Shown in pieces: positions 20,455-30,179 of a DNA stretch of 64,000 bases. Position 1 is the stretch's first letter; every line of letters starts with the position of its first letter. The stretch spans positions 20,511 through 84,510 of the forward strand of contig JADGJP010000013.1 in NCBI GenBank assembly GCA_027603065.1, in the 5' to 3' direction. Source of the DNA: Geranomyces variabilis. Lineage: Eukaryota > Chytridiomycota > Chytridiomycetes > Spizellomycetales > Powellomycetaceae. A program made the translations under genes and the position numbers. Below the pieces are notes generated by a model that saw only the letters and a list, made by a program, of their open reading frames with translations, ran no database searches and was not told the DNA's origin.

Positions 20455-23400
20455 TTAAGTATAAGGGTGGGTGTTGTGATTTGGCTGCTGATGCTGCTGG
20501 TGGAGGTGAAGTTGCTGCTGTTGCTGTTGCTCGTGTTGTTGCTGCTCGTGCTGCGCATGCGCGGCATCAGCCAAATCAAGCAGCTGCTCCAGCATCCCAC
20601 CGACATCATCCTCATGAAATTGCTCAGAAGCACCGCCGCCCATTTCGCCCGTCGGCGTCGTTGTCGTCGAAGATGCGGCGCCGCCAGCCACCAACCCAGG
20701 CGCAGACAACGCTCCCGCACTTCTCCCGCGTCCTCGGCCCAAACTCGGCGGGATCCACCCTGCCTCCCTCGCATCCGCTTTCGCCCTACTCAGCACATCC
20801 TTCGTATCCGCCTCCGCAAACCCGTGCGCGTGCACAAGGTGGTATTTCAACCCGTTCAGGTTCTTATATAACTTATCGCATCCTTCGTGACGGCACAAAA
20901 ACGGCTTGAAATCGTCTTTGTCCGCTTTCCCGCCGTCTTTACCGTCCGGATCAGACGTCGAGCCGAGACCACCACCACCACCGGGCGTTGGATCCGGGTT
21001 GAGCTCCGGGTGCCCGTGCTCAAGGTGGTATTTGAGCCCGTTGGGGTTTTTGTACGACTTTGTACACCCTGGGTGAGGGCATGGGTGGGGTTTTGGTGGG
21101 CCTGGCGGTGTATCGGATGCCGGCTTCGTCTTTTTAGGCTTGATTGGTTTGACTGATGGCGTACTTGCAGGATGTGTGGCTGCGTTCGGTTCGGTCTTTG
21201 CGTGTGTGTGACCCAGCTGTGGGGTGGTAGCGGACGTTGCAGAGTCAAACGAGTCGAAGTGCTCGAGATTGGTGTTTGGGTGCGCGATACGCTGCTGGTG
21301 ATGTGGCTGCTGATGTTGCTGGCTGCCGGCGCTGTCGACACTGGCGGTGCTAAGTGGGCGCTGCTGAAACTGTTGCTGCTGCTGCTGCGACTGAAAGTCG
21401 CGCTGCTGAGACGTTTGTTCGTGCTGCCGAAAGTGGTCAATCTGCGCGCTGATGGCGTCCGCGCCAATACCGTCGCCGGCGGCCAAAAATCCGTGCTCGT
21501 AATGGCCAGACAGGCCACCATTACCCGCGACTCCAACGGCGTCTATCGCGGCGTCAGGCGCGCCGTGCTGTTGTTGTTGTTGTTGTTGACCATCAAGGCT
21601 AAAGTGAGACGGCTGCTTGATCTCGCGGCTTGGCAATGCCGAGGGAGTCGACAACGACGATGCCTGGAAATTGGATATCATGTAATCCATCATCAGATCA
21701 TCGCCAGTCGGCGGCGCGACGACGTTCATAGCTGGCTGGTTACGAGGCGGTGGTTTTGGCACATGTTGTGGCTGCATGTGAGGGTAAGAAGCGTGCGGCT
21801 GCTGAGGTTGGGGAATCTTGAACGGCGTCCCTGTGGGCAGCGGTGGCGAGCTCCGCTGCAACTGCTGAGAGAGAGCTGACGTTTTCGCGCCCGGGAGTGG
21901 TACGTGGTGTTGATGATTAGTGGTTAAATTATGGCTTTGCTGTTGCTGCTGTTGCTGCTGAGGAGTAGCCGGCTTTGGATCAGACGAGACTCGGGCAATT
22001 AGCGGCCGCTCCGGTGCGACTGGCTGTGCGAAAGTCGCGCGCGGTACGTTCATTGGGCTTGTGCGAGTGGTCGTTAGGCCGCCGGCACCAACGTTTTGGC
22101 CAGCGGTCGTTCCTACATTGTCCGAAGCGGGACCCGCGCAGACTGGACCGTCGTACTCATCCATCTGGTTGTTCGCGTCAAGATTCGGCAAGTAAGCCGA
22201 GTAGCCCATGCCTGGATTGCCATCGTTGTCGAGAGATGGGAGGTTTCCAAACTCTTGTTGTTGCTGCAAAATGTCGGAAAAATCGACGCCAGACAGCCGA
22301 AACTCTTCGCGAAACCGTTTCAGCTCAACAGCTGCATACGAGCCCATCGAAAAGGCGGCCATGGAAAAGTTACGCTTTGCAAGAATGCGACTGCCAGCAT
22401 CGTCGGCCTGGGGTGGTGGCTCCGCGGCAAGCAGCGCGCTGAGGTCGGCGTCTACGTTGCCTGTGCCTGCAGGAAAGAGGTGTCCATGAGCGTTTCCTGG
22501 GTGACCTGCGTGCTGGTGGGAACCAATGTCCATGGGCATCGTGGTTGGAATGTTGAGTCGATCCGCGTGCTGTTGTGGTGGGTTCAGCGTGGTGGTCCAT
22601 AGTCCCGTCTGCTGCTGCTGCTGCTGTTGTTGTTGTTGCTGTTGCTGCTGCTGATGTTGCTGTTGCTGTTGATGAAGAGCAAACGCATGCGACGCCTGCA
22701 TGTTGGAAGCGCTCGATCCCGAGTTTTTTCGTGCCGGCTGTATTGGTGCAAAATTGCTAGCATTACCGTCTGCAGTAGCAAGCGCTCCAGAAGCTTGCGA
22801 TTGAGCATTGTTGCCTTTATCATCGGCGTGATGGAGCTGATAGTGCCGAAGAAGATCGTCCATGTTGGCGTGAATAGTGCCGCAGCAAGGGATATTGCGA
22901 AGATTGGAGCCTTCGGACGCAGTTGCGGTTGTTGTCGCGGAAGGCTGTGTCGGTATCTGTGAAGACTGCTGCAGAGTAGCAGCAAACTGGAATGACGGCG
23001 CGCCTGGGTAGACGTTGGAATTTTGTGGAAACAGCAGTTGTGAGTGCTGCTGCTGTTGTTGCTGCTGTTGTTGCTGCTGCCTCATCATAATCTGCTGCCA
23101 AGCGTCGTGACCTCCGGCCATGTCTTGCCTGGCGTTGGTGGCTGGCGCCCACCGAGCGTTGGGATCAGCAGAAGCATTGTAGCCGAACGGCCCACCAAGG
23201 CCAGCAGCGGTTGGTGCTGCGGCGGCAAAGTCGTCAGCGCGAGCGTGAGCAGAGGCAGCGGCCCCGCCTGCTCCTCCGCCAATATTCATCGGCTTTGACG
23301 TTCCGATGGGAAAGGCGCCGCCAAGCCCAGCAGCGGCGGTGGCAGCCGCGCCATGGAGGTTTGCTCCAGTTTGAAAAGCCTGGTATTGGGCAAACTGGTT

Positions 23401-23730
23401 TTGCATATTTTGCGACTGTAGCTGTTGTTGCTGTGCTTGCTGCTGCGTCTGCAGCTGCTGCTGGTAGTGGATAGGCTGCTGGTGGTGAAGCTGGTGTTGC
23501 TGGTTTTGCACAGGCCGCGGAGCCATGCTGCTGTTGGACGTTTGGGCAAGTTTGTCGGCCGCGGGTTGTTGTTGCGGTTGTTGTTGCAGAGACTTTGAAG
23601 CGGGTGGTGCGGATGATGCAGGCGCAATAAAGCGGTGCTGGTGCTGTTGCTGTTGCTGGTGCTGGTGCTGCTGCTGAGAGGCAGGCACGGTGGAAGGAGA
23701 GGCTGTCGCTGGTGTTTCGGTCCCAGGCAT
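20455..23730 (-). CDS. SFP1: Sfp1-like split zinc-finger transcription factor, poly-Gln rich
   Basis: Single exon, 1091 residues from the ATG at 23730. The C-terminal part carries two C2H2 fingers with the Sfp1 signature. One (about 880) is CPHPGCTKSYKNPNGLKYHL followed by EHGH; the other (about 937) is CRHEGCDKLYKNLNGLKYHL followed by VHAH. They are separated by a Gly/Pro/Asp-rich spacer. A third zinc-binding motif near residue 279 (CCGTIHANMDDLLRHYQLHH) also matches the N-terminal finger of this family. Long CAG/CAA-encoded Gln tracts occur along the protein, notably near 22610-22680 and 23050-23090. In yeast Sfp1 is a TOR- and PKA-responsive nuclear regulator of ribosome-biogenesis and ribosomal-protein genes. 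It is divergent from eIF2B-alpha across 537 bp, so both could answer to nutrient state. Confidence 0.85.
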   Translation of the reverse strand: MPGTETPATASPSTVPASQQQHQHQQQQQHQHRFIAPASSAPPASKSLQQQPQQQPAADKLAQTSNSSMAPRPVQNQQHQLHHQQPIHYQQQLQTQQQAQQQQLQSQNMQNQFAQYQAFQTGANLHGAAATAAAGLGGAFPIGTSKPMNIGGGAGGAAASAHARADDFAAAAPTAAGLGGPFGYNASADPNARWAPATNARQDMAGGHDAWQQIMMRQQQQQQQQQQQHSQLLFPQNSNVYPGAPSFQFAATLQQSSQIPTQPSATTTATASEGSNLRNIPCCGTIHANMDDLLRHYQLHHADDKGNNAQSQASGALATADGNASNFAPIQPARKNSGSSASNMQASHAFALHQQQQQHQQQQQQQQQQQQQQQTGLWTTTLNPPQQHADRLNIPTTMPMDIGSHQHAGHPGNAHGHLFPAGTGNVDADLSALLAAEPPPQADDAGSRILAKRNFSMAAFSMGSYAAVELKRFREEFRLSGVDFSDILQQQQEFGNLPSLDNDGNPGMGYSAYLPNLDANNQMDEYDGPVCAGPASDNVGTTAGQNVGAGGLTTTRTSPMNVPRATFAQPVAPERPLIARVSSDPKPATPQQQQQQQQSHNLTTNHQHHVPLPGAKTSALSQQLQRSSPPLPTGTPFKIPQPQQPHASYPHMQPQHVPKPPPRNQPAMNVVAPPTGDDLMMDYMISNFQASSLSTPSALPSREIKQPSHFSLDGQQQQQQQHGAPDAAIDAVGVAGNGGLSGHYEHGFLAAGDGIGADAISAQIDHFRQHEQTSQQRDFQSQQQQQQFQQRPLSTASVDSAGSQQHQQPHHQQRIAHPNTNLEHFDSFDSATSATTPQLGHTHAKTEPNAATHPASTPSVKPIKPKKTKPASDTPPGPPKPHPCPHPGCTKSYKNPNGLKYHLEHGHPELNPDPTPGGGGGLGSTSDPDGKDGGKADKDDFKPFLCRHEGCDKLYKNLNGLKYHLVHAHGFAEADTKDVLSRAKADAREAGWIPPSLGRGRGRSAGALSAPGLVAGGAASSTTTTPTGEMGGGASEQFHEDDVGGMLEQLLDLADAAHAQHEQQQHEQQQQQQLHLHQQHQQPNHNTHPYT

Positions 23731-24267
23731 TTAGTCCGAGGAGGAAAGGGTCACGCACAAGCGAGACGGGCACGAAGCGAGGAACGACAGTGTGGAGAGT
23801 GGAAGACAGCAAGAGAGTGGAGAGAGACAGACAACAAGACGGTCTGGGTCTGTCTGATGGGGATATGGGAGTGGACTGTGGAATGGCCGTTCTGGCTGGC
23901 TGGCTTGCTTGCTTGCTTGCTTGCTTGCCTTTGCTTGCTGGCTTGCCTTTGCTTTCTTTGCTGATCCTCCGCAGCTCTCTCTCCTCAGTCCCCTCTTTGG
24001 CTCTTTCCCAGCGAGAACGAGGACGCACAGCCAGCGCCACGCGGGTGTGGCGTGCGTGAGCTGCGGGCCCATCACTCCTGCGTCTCCTTGTGTTTTGTTT
24101 GGCACCCGGAGGCCGCCGCTTTCTTTCTTTCGTTTGTGCAACAGGGCTCCGTGTCACTCGGTACTACACGACACTGCCTCCGCTCCGGCTGCTCCGGCTG
24201 CTGCTGTCTTTGACACCGTCGTCTCGTTCGTTCGCAGGCCCCATTGCAAAACTCCTAGTCCCACAGC
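23731..24267. promoter_or_regulatory. divergent promoter region, Sfp1-like / eIF2B-alpha
   Basis: This stretch separates two divergently transcribed start codons. It contains a CTTG microsatellite (about 23893-23930, GGCTGGCTTGCTTGCTTGCT type) and pyrimidine-rich tracts. No specific factor site can be assigned. Confidence 0.5.
23893..23930. repeat. CTTG/CTGG tetranucleotide microsatellite
   Basis: Three CTGG-type units pass into about six CTTG units, followed by interrupted copies to about 23960. It lies in the shared promoter of the Sfp1-like and eIF2B-alpha genes, so length variation could alter their expression. Confidence 0.7.
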
Positions 24268-26049
24268 ATGGTCGCGACAGCAGCTACCGCACCAGATGAA
24301 AAGTTTGGCGGCATGACCGCTCTCGAGCGGCTGCAGTCTATTCAAAAGGAGGTGGGTGTCTTGTCCATCTATGCGCTGGGTTTCCTTATCCGAAATAACT
24401 ATGTCAAATGGTGAAAACTCACCAAGTTTCCAACTTCCATCTCTGCTTTCTTGCAAAGAACCCCGATGTGTCTCTGAGGTAACAAACCGTGGATGGCAAG
24501 AACGACACAGTATGTCCCTTTGATGAGGAGCCATTGCAAATTACTAAAATCATTGTTTTTGATATGTACAATCAGTGTGATCGTGGTCATGGTGAGGGCT
24601 GGCTTCTTTTATGGACACTTGCTTTGCTTTGCTTTGCACTCACCCCGCTTACATGGTCATGGGCAATTATTAGGCTCTCGTAGACATCATGAAGAATAGC
24701 CAAAGTATGTGTATGCCGCCGCAGAAGACAGCACGCATGGACTGGAACCTGGACGGACAATAGGAAAACAAAAAAAGCTCAACCGCCGTCTGTCCGTTTT
24801 GCATCTGGCAGCGAAATCCACGTCGGAATTCTCGGAGTACGCTACGAAAGCTGCAAATGCCTTCAAAAGCCTCCCGGAAAAGACCGCATCGATGATTGCA
24901 GGCGCAGACTTGTTCCTCGACCCGCTGCCCAAAATGATGGTCAACGCAGGAAAGGGAAGCGAGGTACGTACGAGCCAAAAGTAAAGCAAACATTAAGATT
25001 CAGGAGTCGCCAACTCCAAAATAAAAAAATAATAGGTCTTTAGCGACTGGCTAAAAAACATTTTCGAGTCATTTGACAAAAAGTTTGTTGCCTTTCGCGA
25101 GTTTCGCGAAAAGGCAGCGACCAATGGCCTGCCATTCGTCAAAGACAACGCCGTGATTCTCGTGCATTCATATTCGCGTGCCGTGATGCTTCTCTTGCGC
25201 AAAGCGCATGGCGAAAACAAGCGGTTCAAAGTGTTTGTCACAGAGACAAGCCCAACATCGAGCGGGTGAGTGAGCATGGGTGACAGATGCGCTCGTTGTC
25301 TACAGTCCCATCATCGGTCTTGTTTACCATTCTATTATTTTTTCCTGTTTTCTTTTCCAGCACAAGGGCTGTGCAGGAGCTACGAAAATTTCAAATTCCT
25401 GCCGAGCTAATTCTGGATGCTGCGGTTGGGTTCATCATGGACCGGGTCGATATGGTTATCGCGGGAGCTGAAGCCGTCGTTCAGAACGGAGGTATCATCA
25501 ATCAGGTGAGATAGGGACAAGCAAAAGCGTCTAGCTTTTTTTTCTACCGCAGTTCTAACCGAAACGTCCTTGTGCTTTTTTCAGATTGGGACATATCAAG
25601 TTGCAGTGGTCGCCAAGGCAGCCAATAAGCCTTTCTACGTTGTCACCGAACAGTAAGCAACTATCGCGCAAAAAGCATCTCGCCGCACCATAGTCTACTT
25701 TCCTAATCGTGGGTGTTCTCTTCTTTGCATAACTAGGTACAAGTTTGTTCCCCTCTTCCCGCTCAGCCAGAGTGACCTTCCGATACCATTGCCCAAATAC
25801 TTTGACGGTGCAGATGGCGACAAGATCTCTGTGAGTTCCTGGGGTTTCCCCCCCAAAAAAAGCAATGAATTCGCATTTCTGTTTCTGCAGGCTTACAAAA
25901 TAAATTCTGTTTTTTGTTATTTTGATCAGCCGCGAAACCCCAACATAGACTACACACCACCAGAGTACATTTCTCTCCTGTTTACGAATGGTGGCGTTCT
26001 TACTCCGTCAGGCGTGAGCGAGGAGTTGGTCAAGTTTTATATGGGTTAG
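24268..26049 (+). CDS. GCN3: eIF2B alpha subunit (GCN3), ten exons
   Basis: Exons inferred from phase and splice motifs: 24268-24351, 24459-24478, 24576-24591, 24674-24704, 24812-24963, 25036-25265, 25361-25505, 25585-25652, 25737-25830 and 25930-26049. Together they encode 319 residues, close to yeast Gcn3 (about 305). Family-typical parts include NPDVSLSVIVVMALVDIMKN spanning exons 2-4, SMIAGADLF, FVKDNAVILVHSYSRAVML, ILDAAVGFIMDRVDMVIAGA, VVQNGGIINQIGTYQVA, FYVVTEQYKFVPLFPLSQSD and the end DYTPPEYISLLFTNGGVLTP. The protein is the regulatory subunit of the eIF2B guanine-nucleotide exchange factor, senses phosphorylated eIF2 and adjusts translation initiation. Exons 2 and 3, only 20 and 16 nt, are the least certain. 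Confidence 0.88.
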
Positions 26050-26196
26050 GCGTAAAAGGGGCACATTTTTGTAGGAGTTCAGTAATATAGCATACGCGTG
26101 ACGACAAGCGACAAATAAGTCATTGCAATATGGTACAGTGGGGATCCACCAAAGTAGTACGTAAGATCACAAAAGACAGAGAAAGGCAGATGGGGG

Positions 26197-27437
26197 CTAC
26201 TTCTTTGCATACGTGACTTTGATCTCCTTCTCCGGCGTGATCTGGTACTTGTTGAGCGCCTGCTTGGCCGTCGTTGCCTGCATTTCCGAGTCGTACTCGA
26301 CGAATGCTGCAGGTTTTGTTTCGGTTAGCCATGAAGAACGAATGTATATTGAGTCGCAGTAGCATGCATGCAATTACCAATATCGTTCTTCCCCGGAACA
26401 AGACGGACCTCCTTGAACCCCTGGAATTGCTGAAATAGTTGTGCCAGGATTTGTTCGGTCGTTTCGGCGGGGAGGTTTTGCACAAACAAGATGGTGTTGG
26501 GCGGTAGCAAATCCTCTGGCATTGCCGCGCCGTAGTAGTATCCCGGTCCGTATACTGCCGCGACAGCCGCGGCGTCCACTTGAGCTGGCTCTTTCTCTTG
26601 ATTTGCTGTGCGTGCGAGAACGTGAAAGAAACAGTAAGAATAAGTTGTCTTTACACACTGCCTTTTACAAGCCCTTGCACCTTTCTCTTCCGCCCGCTGC
26701 TTCTTGTACGCTTCTAAAGCTTCCGGTCCATCAACTGCCGCGCCCTTGTCTGAGCGACTGCGTGCGTATTGCACATCCTAAGAAACACGACATATGTCAA
26801 TGAAAAACTATGTCGGCTGAGCCCCGCTCAGAACTCTCCTCGCAGTTACTTACCATTGGCCGACCCGAAAGCGGGAACCCTTGAATCTCCTTCAACGCCT
26901 TTGTCGCAGACTCCTCCTCCTTGAAAGTAACAAAGGCCTGACCCTTCAATTTGATGTTTGTTTTCATCCGAATGTCGAGAATCTCGCCGAACTGCGAAAA
27001 GACAGCTTTCAGGGCATCATGCAAGGCTAAAGAACAGATGGTCCGTTAGCCAACGTTTCCCGAATTTTTCGCTGGCCACCGTTCACTCGTACATTTCTGA
27101 GCCTTGGTTTCGGGAAGATTTCGGATATACAGGGTCTGACAAGGCTACATACAAAACGCAATGGGCTTGTCAGTATTGTCTCGCTTCACATATCTAACTT
27201 ATCTGCCAGTAGCGGTTTTTCGCCCACCGCCCCTTTAACAGAGACCAGCGGAGCCGCTTGGAGGTTGGCACGGCTATTTACCTTTGTCGGTGGGGGCAGT
27301 TTGGGAATTCTTGGTGGAGGGGGCACAACGCCTGGCATGTTTGCCATATGCGGCGGCATTCCCGGCATTCCCGACATGCCACCCATATGCGGTGGCATGC
27401 CATGCATTTGGTGCATCGGATACGGTGGCTGGTTCAT
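26197..27437 (-). CDS. U1A/U2B''-type spliceosomal RNA-binding protein (two RRMs)
   Basis: Six exons: 27437-27282, 27144-27093, 27026-26854, 26777-26681, 26605-26378 and 26306-26197, all with matching phases, giving 271 residues. An N-terminal Met/Pro/Gly-rich segment precedes RRM1 ([33 protein letters not shown] and [19 protein letters not shown], ending [10 protein letters not shown]). A linker ([18 protein letters not shown]) leads to RRM2 ([20 protein letters not shown] and [18 protein letters not shown]). The protein ends KVTYAKK. This is the SNF/U1A/U2B'' family, which binds U1 or U2 snRNA stem loops in the nucleus. Fungi may have one or two members, so which snRNP it serves is open. 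It converges with eIF2B-alpha, the stops lying 148 bp apart. Confidence 0.88.
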
Positions 27438-28574
27438 CGTGACAGCTTAAGAATTGGGACAAGGGGGTAGGGAATGAGACAGTGATCTAGACTTCTGCAA
27501 AAAGTTCTGAGGACAAAACTGGCCGCGTGCTCGCAGTCCCCCTCCAGCTCTGCAATCTTTCTGTCATTGAGGCTTTTCCGCAATTAGGCCCTCACCGTAT
27601 TCTCGCTCCGTGTTATTTTGGATCGGCCTTGCATTCGCGTCTCAAATAAGCTCACCGACTCGTCTTCGGGGCTGCCAATAAAACGGCGGGCCAGTTTGCC
27701 TACTCCACCAGGTATCACCACTTTCCCTCAAACCAACGCCGGAACCATACCTAGCCAATGAACCTGCGGATCACCTCTCGAAGTACCAACAGTCGTCGAG
27801 AGACTTCGCCGAGAACGGCGGCCTCGGCAGTGAGCGTCCTACAGACCACGGGCCGCTTCCATTCTCCAGCTTGCTCAGCATACCGTTCTGGAACCTGAAA
27901 ATGTAGGCCTGCTCTTGATCGGCGAATATTCATTGGATCAATGGCCGCGCGAGTGGCTGCAGCTGTGCACAAATTTCTCGCAACTACTTTCCCTGGTAGG
28001 GGTGCTTGCATATTTACGGCCTTTGCGGAGCTGGCGTGGATATGCAAGTAACCGTGCCAGGGATGAGTACGTCGTTACCTTGTTCGCTTTTGCGACACTG
28101 CAGCAAAGCCCGTCGCAGCTGGACTTCTGTGTAAGGAAAATGTAAGCATTACCTGGGCCCACCACTGCGGACTCTGGAAGGTAGTCGCATGATGCCCAAG
28201 GATGATTTACAAGCGTTATAAGGACCATGGTCTCCATGATCGGCAGCTGTAACTGCGGAACCGAGCTTACACCAGGCCGCGGCTTTGTTCAAAAAATACT
28301 GATACAGATTGACGAATTATTGGCATCTGATGAGCCCGGACGCAATGGGAATGTTATTGTTATAATGCAAATGGCGCTTGCAGACCTGTCTTGTGCGTAC
28401 AGCGCTGCCATGGCCGGTCGATTCCGGACAGGAGGCCTACAATGCTTTTTGACGCTATCAAAAACTCCTGTCTGTAGTCTGCCGCTTCCAGTATTTGTCA
28501 ACTACATTGCCTATCTGATCTTCCATAACTACTGGGCGACGTTAGCTATCGCCCTTCCTGCTCTCCTTTTTGTT
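27438..28574. other. gene-poor stretch of about 1.1 kb
   Basis: No certain gene is seen. A minus-strand frame at 27751-28011 preceded by splice-like motifs is listed separately with low confidence. A plus-strand frame at 28227-28799 is hydrophobic in part but overlaps the last exon of the seven-span gene antisense and lacks any motif. Confidence 0.4.
27751..28011 (-). CDS. possible small protein, unknown
   Basis: A frame of 86 residues from the ATG at 28011 starts MQAPLPGKVVARNLCTAAAT, which is basic and hydroxylated like a mitochondrial presequence. It ends in a helical ENTRY-like stretch EVSRRLLVLREVIRRFIG before TAG. Upstream on the same strand are splice-like signals (an AAG acceptor just before GCC at 28020, a GTAACG donor near 28078 and a CTTACACAG acceptor near 28126), so it may be the last exon of a longer gene. 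No family is recognised. It could equally be chance. Confidence 0.25.
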   Translation of the reverse strand: MQAPLPGKVVARNLCTAAATRAAIDPMNIRRSRAGLHFQVPERYAEQAGEWKRPVVCRTLTAEAAVLGEVSRRLLVLREVIRRFIG

Positions 28575-29943
28575 TCAAGCATCTGCTACGAACTCTGCTG
28601 TCGGCGGAGACTTCCGGACGAGCACATCTCCTTTGCTGCCAAACGAGGCTGGACTTGTCGGCGACGTAGCAACAGTCGAGAGGAAGCCTTTGGTTTGCAT
28701 AGGCGGCTCAAACCTGTCCGGGTCCTTTCGCGGGGCATCGGGATTCGCCATCAACCGCTTGGCATTGTAGATGAAAACCTGGAAAACGTGAGGCGTTAGC
28801 AAAACGCCAAAGTTCTGAAGAAAGACACAGGCACCGAAACTTACCAACGCTCCCGAAAATTCCAACGGCGTGAACGAATACCCGAGCCTGAACAAAAACG
28901 TCCTCATCAGGTTGTCATGCGGGAACGCCAGGTTGGCCATAACGAGAAGCAGCAGACAAATCCAAGAAATTACACAAACAGCAACCAAGGCCGTGACCAC
29001 GCGCTTCCAGCCCGCTCGGCGACCGCCGACCCGCTTGCGCATGTAGTAAAGCTCACGAATGAACGTGAAAGAAAGGAAATGGTCGACGACCAATGCGTAG
29101 AGCGTCCATGCAGCGGTTGCGAGCGCTTGGCCGAGGGAGACGGTGGTGTTGGGAAAGTGCGTGAAAACCCCGTACGTCAGGGAGCAGACAGCGTAGAATA
29201 CGAGTGTGATGATGACGAAAGCCCAGTCCTGCAATGAACGCAACGAGTATCCAAGATCAGCGGCAGGTTGGTATACCGCGTGTTAGCTTCTTACCCATGC
29301 TTCGTGGTACTTGAAGACCGATTTGACCACACGGAATCTGTCAAATTTTTTTTTAGCATTCGCTCAGAGGCTATCCGAGCCCATGTCAAGTACCTGTGCT
29401 GAATCAAGAAAATGTACTGCAGCACGGCCAGGCCATACAGCGCCTTCCAAATTTTGAGCAAGTCGTTCACTTCCTCCCATTGGCCGTATGCCGCATTATC
29501 AGGGCTGTCTGCTCCGTCCGGCAGCTCCAAAGTCGGCATCGTCGACACTTTTAAGAAAGCAGATTGAGCCAAAGTCTTCAATAAAGCGGACGCCAGTTAC
29601 ATCGCTTTACAAAATGGTTGACCAGAAGCACTTACGCATAAGCGGAACGAAAGACGACGCATATGTTGTCAAACACAGTACCAAAAAGTAGTTGTAAACG
29701 GTTCGCCGGTTCCATGCATGTTGAACCCCAAACAGGACATTCAGCAACGCTAATGTAAAGCCCACCACTGGCGGAACAAAGCAAGAAACAGTTTAGTCAA
29801 TCCTTCAATCCTTCCCATTACGCATTGCGTCTCGGGAAAGACAGTCGTTATTTACTGGTAAAGATACTAGTGAGTGTTCCGAACTCGTCAGTCCGTGAGG
29901 TATCATTATTGGCCGGCGTATTGGCCGGGGTCGTTGTCGACAT
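28575..29943 (-). CDS. multi-span membrane protein (about seven helices), unknown family
   Basis: Six exons: 29943-29856, 29767-29636, 29547-29394, 29337-29295, 29228-28845 and 28778-28575, phases consistent, 334 residues. After a polar N-terminus (MSTTTPANTPANNDTSRTDE) come hydrophobic segments VGFTLALLNVLFGVQ, YNYFLVLCLTTYASSFVPLM, LYGLAVLQYIFLIQH, WAFVIITLVFYAVCSLTYG, ALATAAWTLYALVVDHFL and VVTALVAVCVISWICLLLLV, plus a weaker one near YSFTPLEFSGAL. The polar C-tail carries TSPTSPAS. The last intron (28779-28844, 66 nt, GTAAGT to TTTTCCAG with CTAAC) is a multiple of three without stops, so its retention would add a 22-residue hydrophobic stretch. Seven helices suggest a receptor-like or transport role, but no signature motif is seen. 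Confidence 0.7.
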
Positions 29944-30179
29944 GTCGATTTTGTAAGTGCATAAAGATGAGCAAGCGTTGAGGGATTTTACACCACCGTT
30001 ATGTTTGGGCGCCTCGTGGACGGCTCCGAGTGAAAGAGGTGAAAGGTCCTTTCATTCCCTTCAGCGGCAAAAATCCGACAGCCCGGGCGCGTGGCGCAGG
30101 CGCAGTGCACGACCCAACTCTTACTTGGGGGGTAAATGAAAACATGCTCAGATTTCTACGATTTCTACTCGGAGTACCT
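29944..30179. other. intergenic between the seven-span gene and the DUF4804-type gene
   Basis: The 236 bp contain the upstream region of the minus-strand seven-span gene and the 3' side of the DUF4804-type gene. No frame or RNA gene is convincing. Confidence 0.5.

Noticed and set aside
28227-28799. 190-residue plus-strand frame with hydrophobic stretches
   Set aside because: It overlaps the last exon of the seven-span gene antisense and shows no family motif; kept only as a note.
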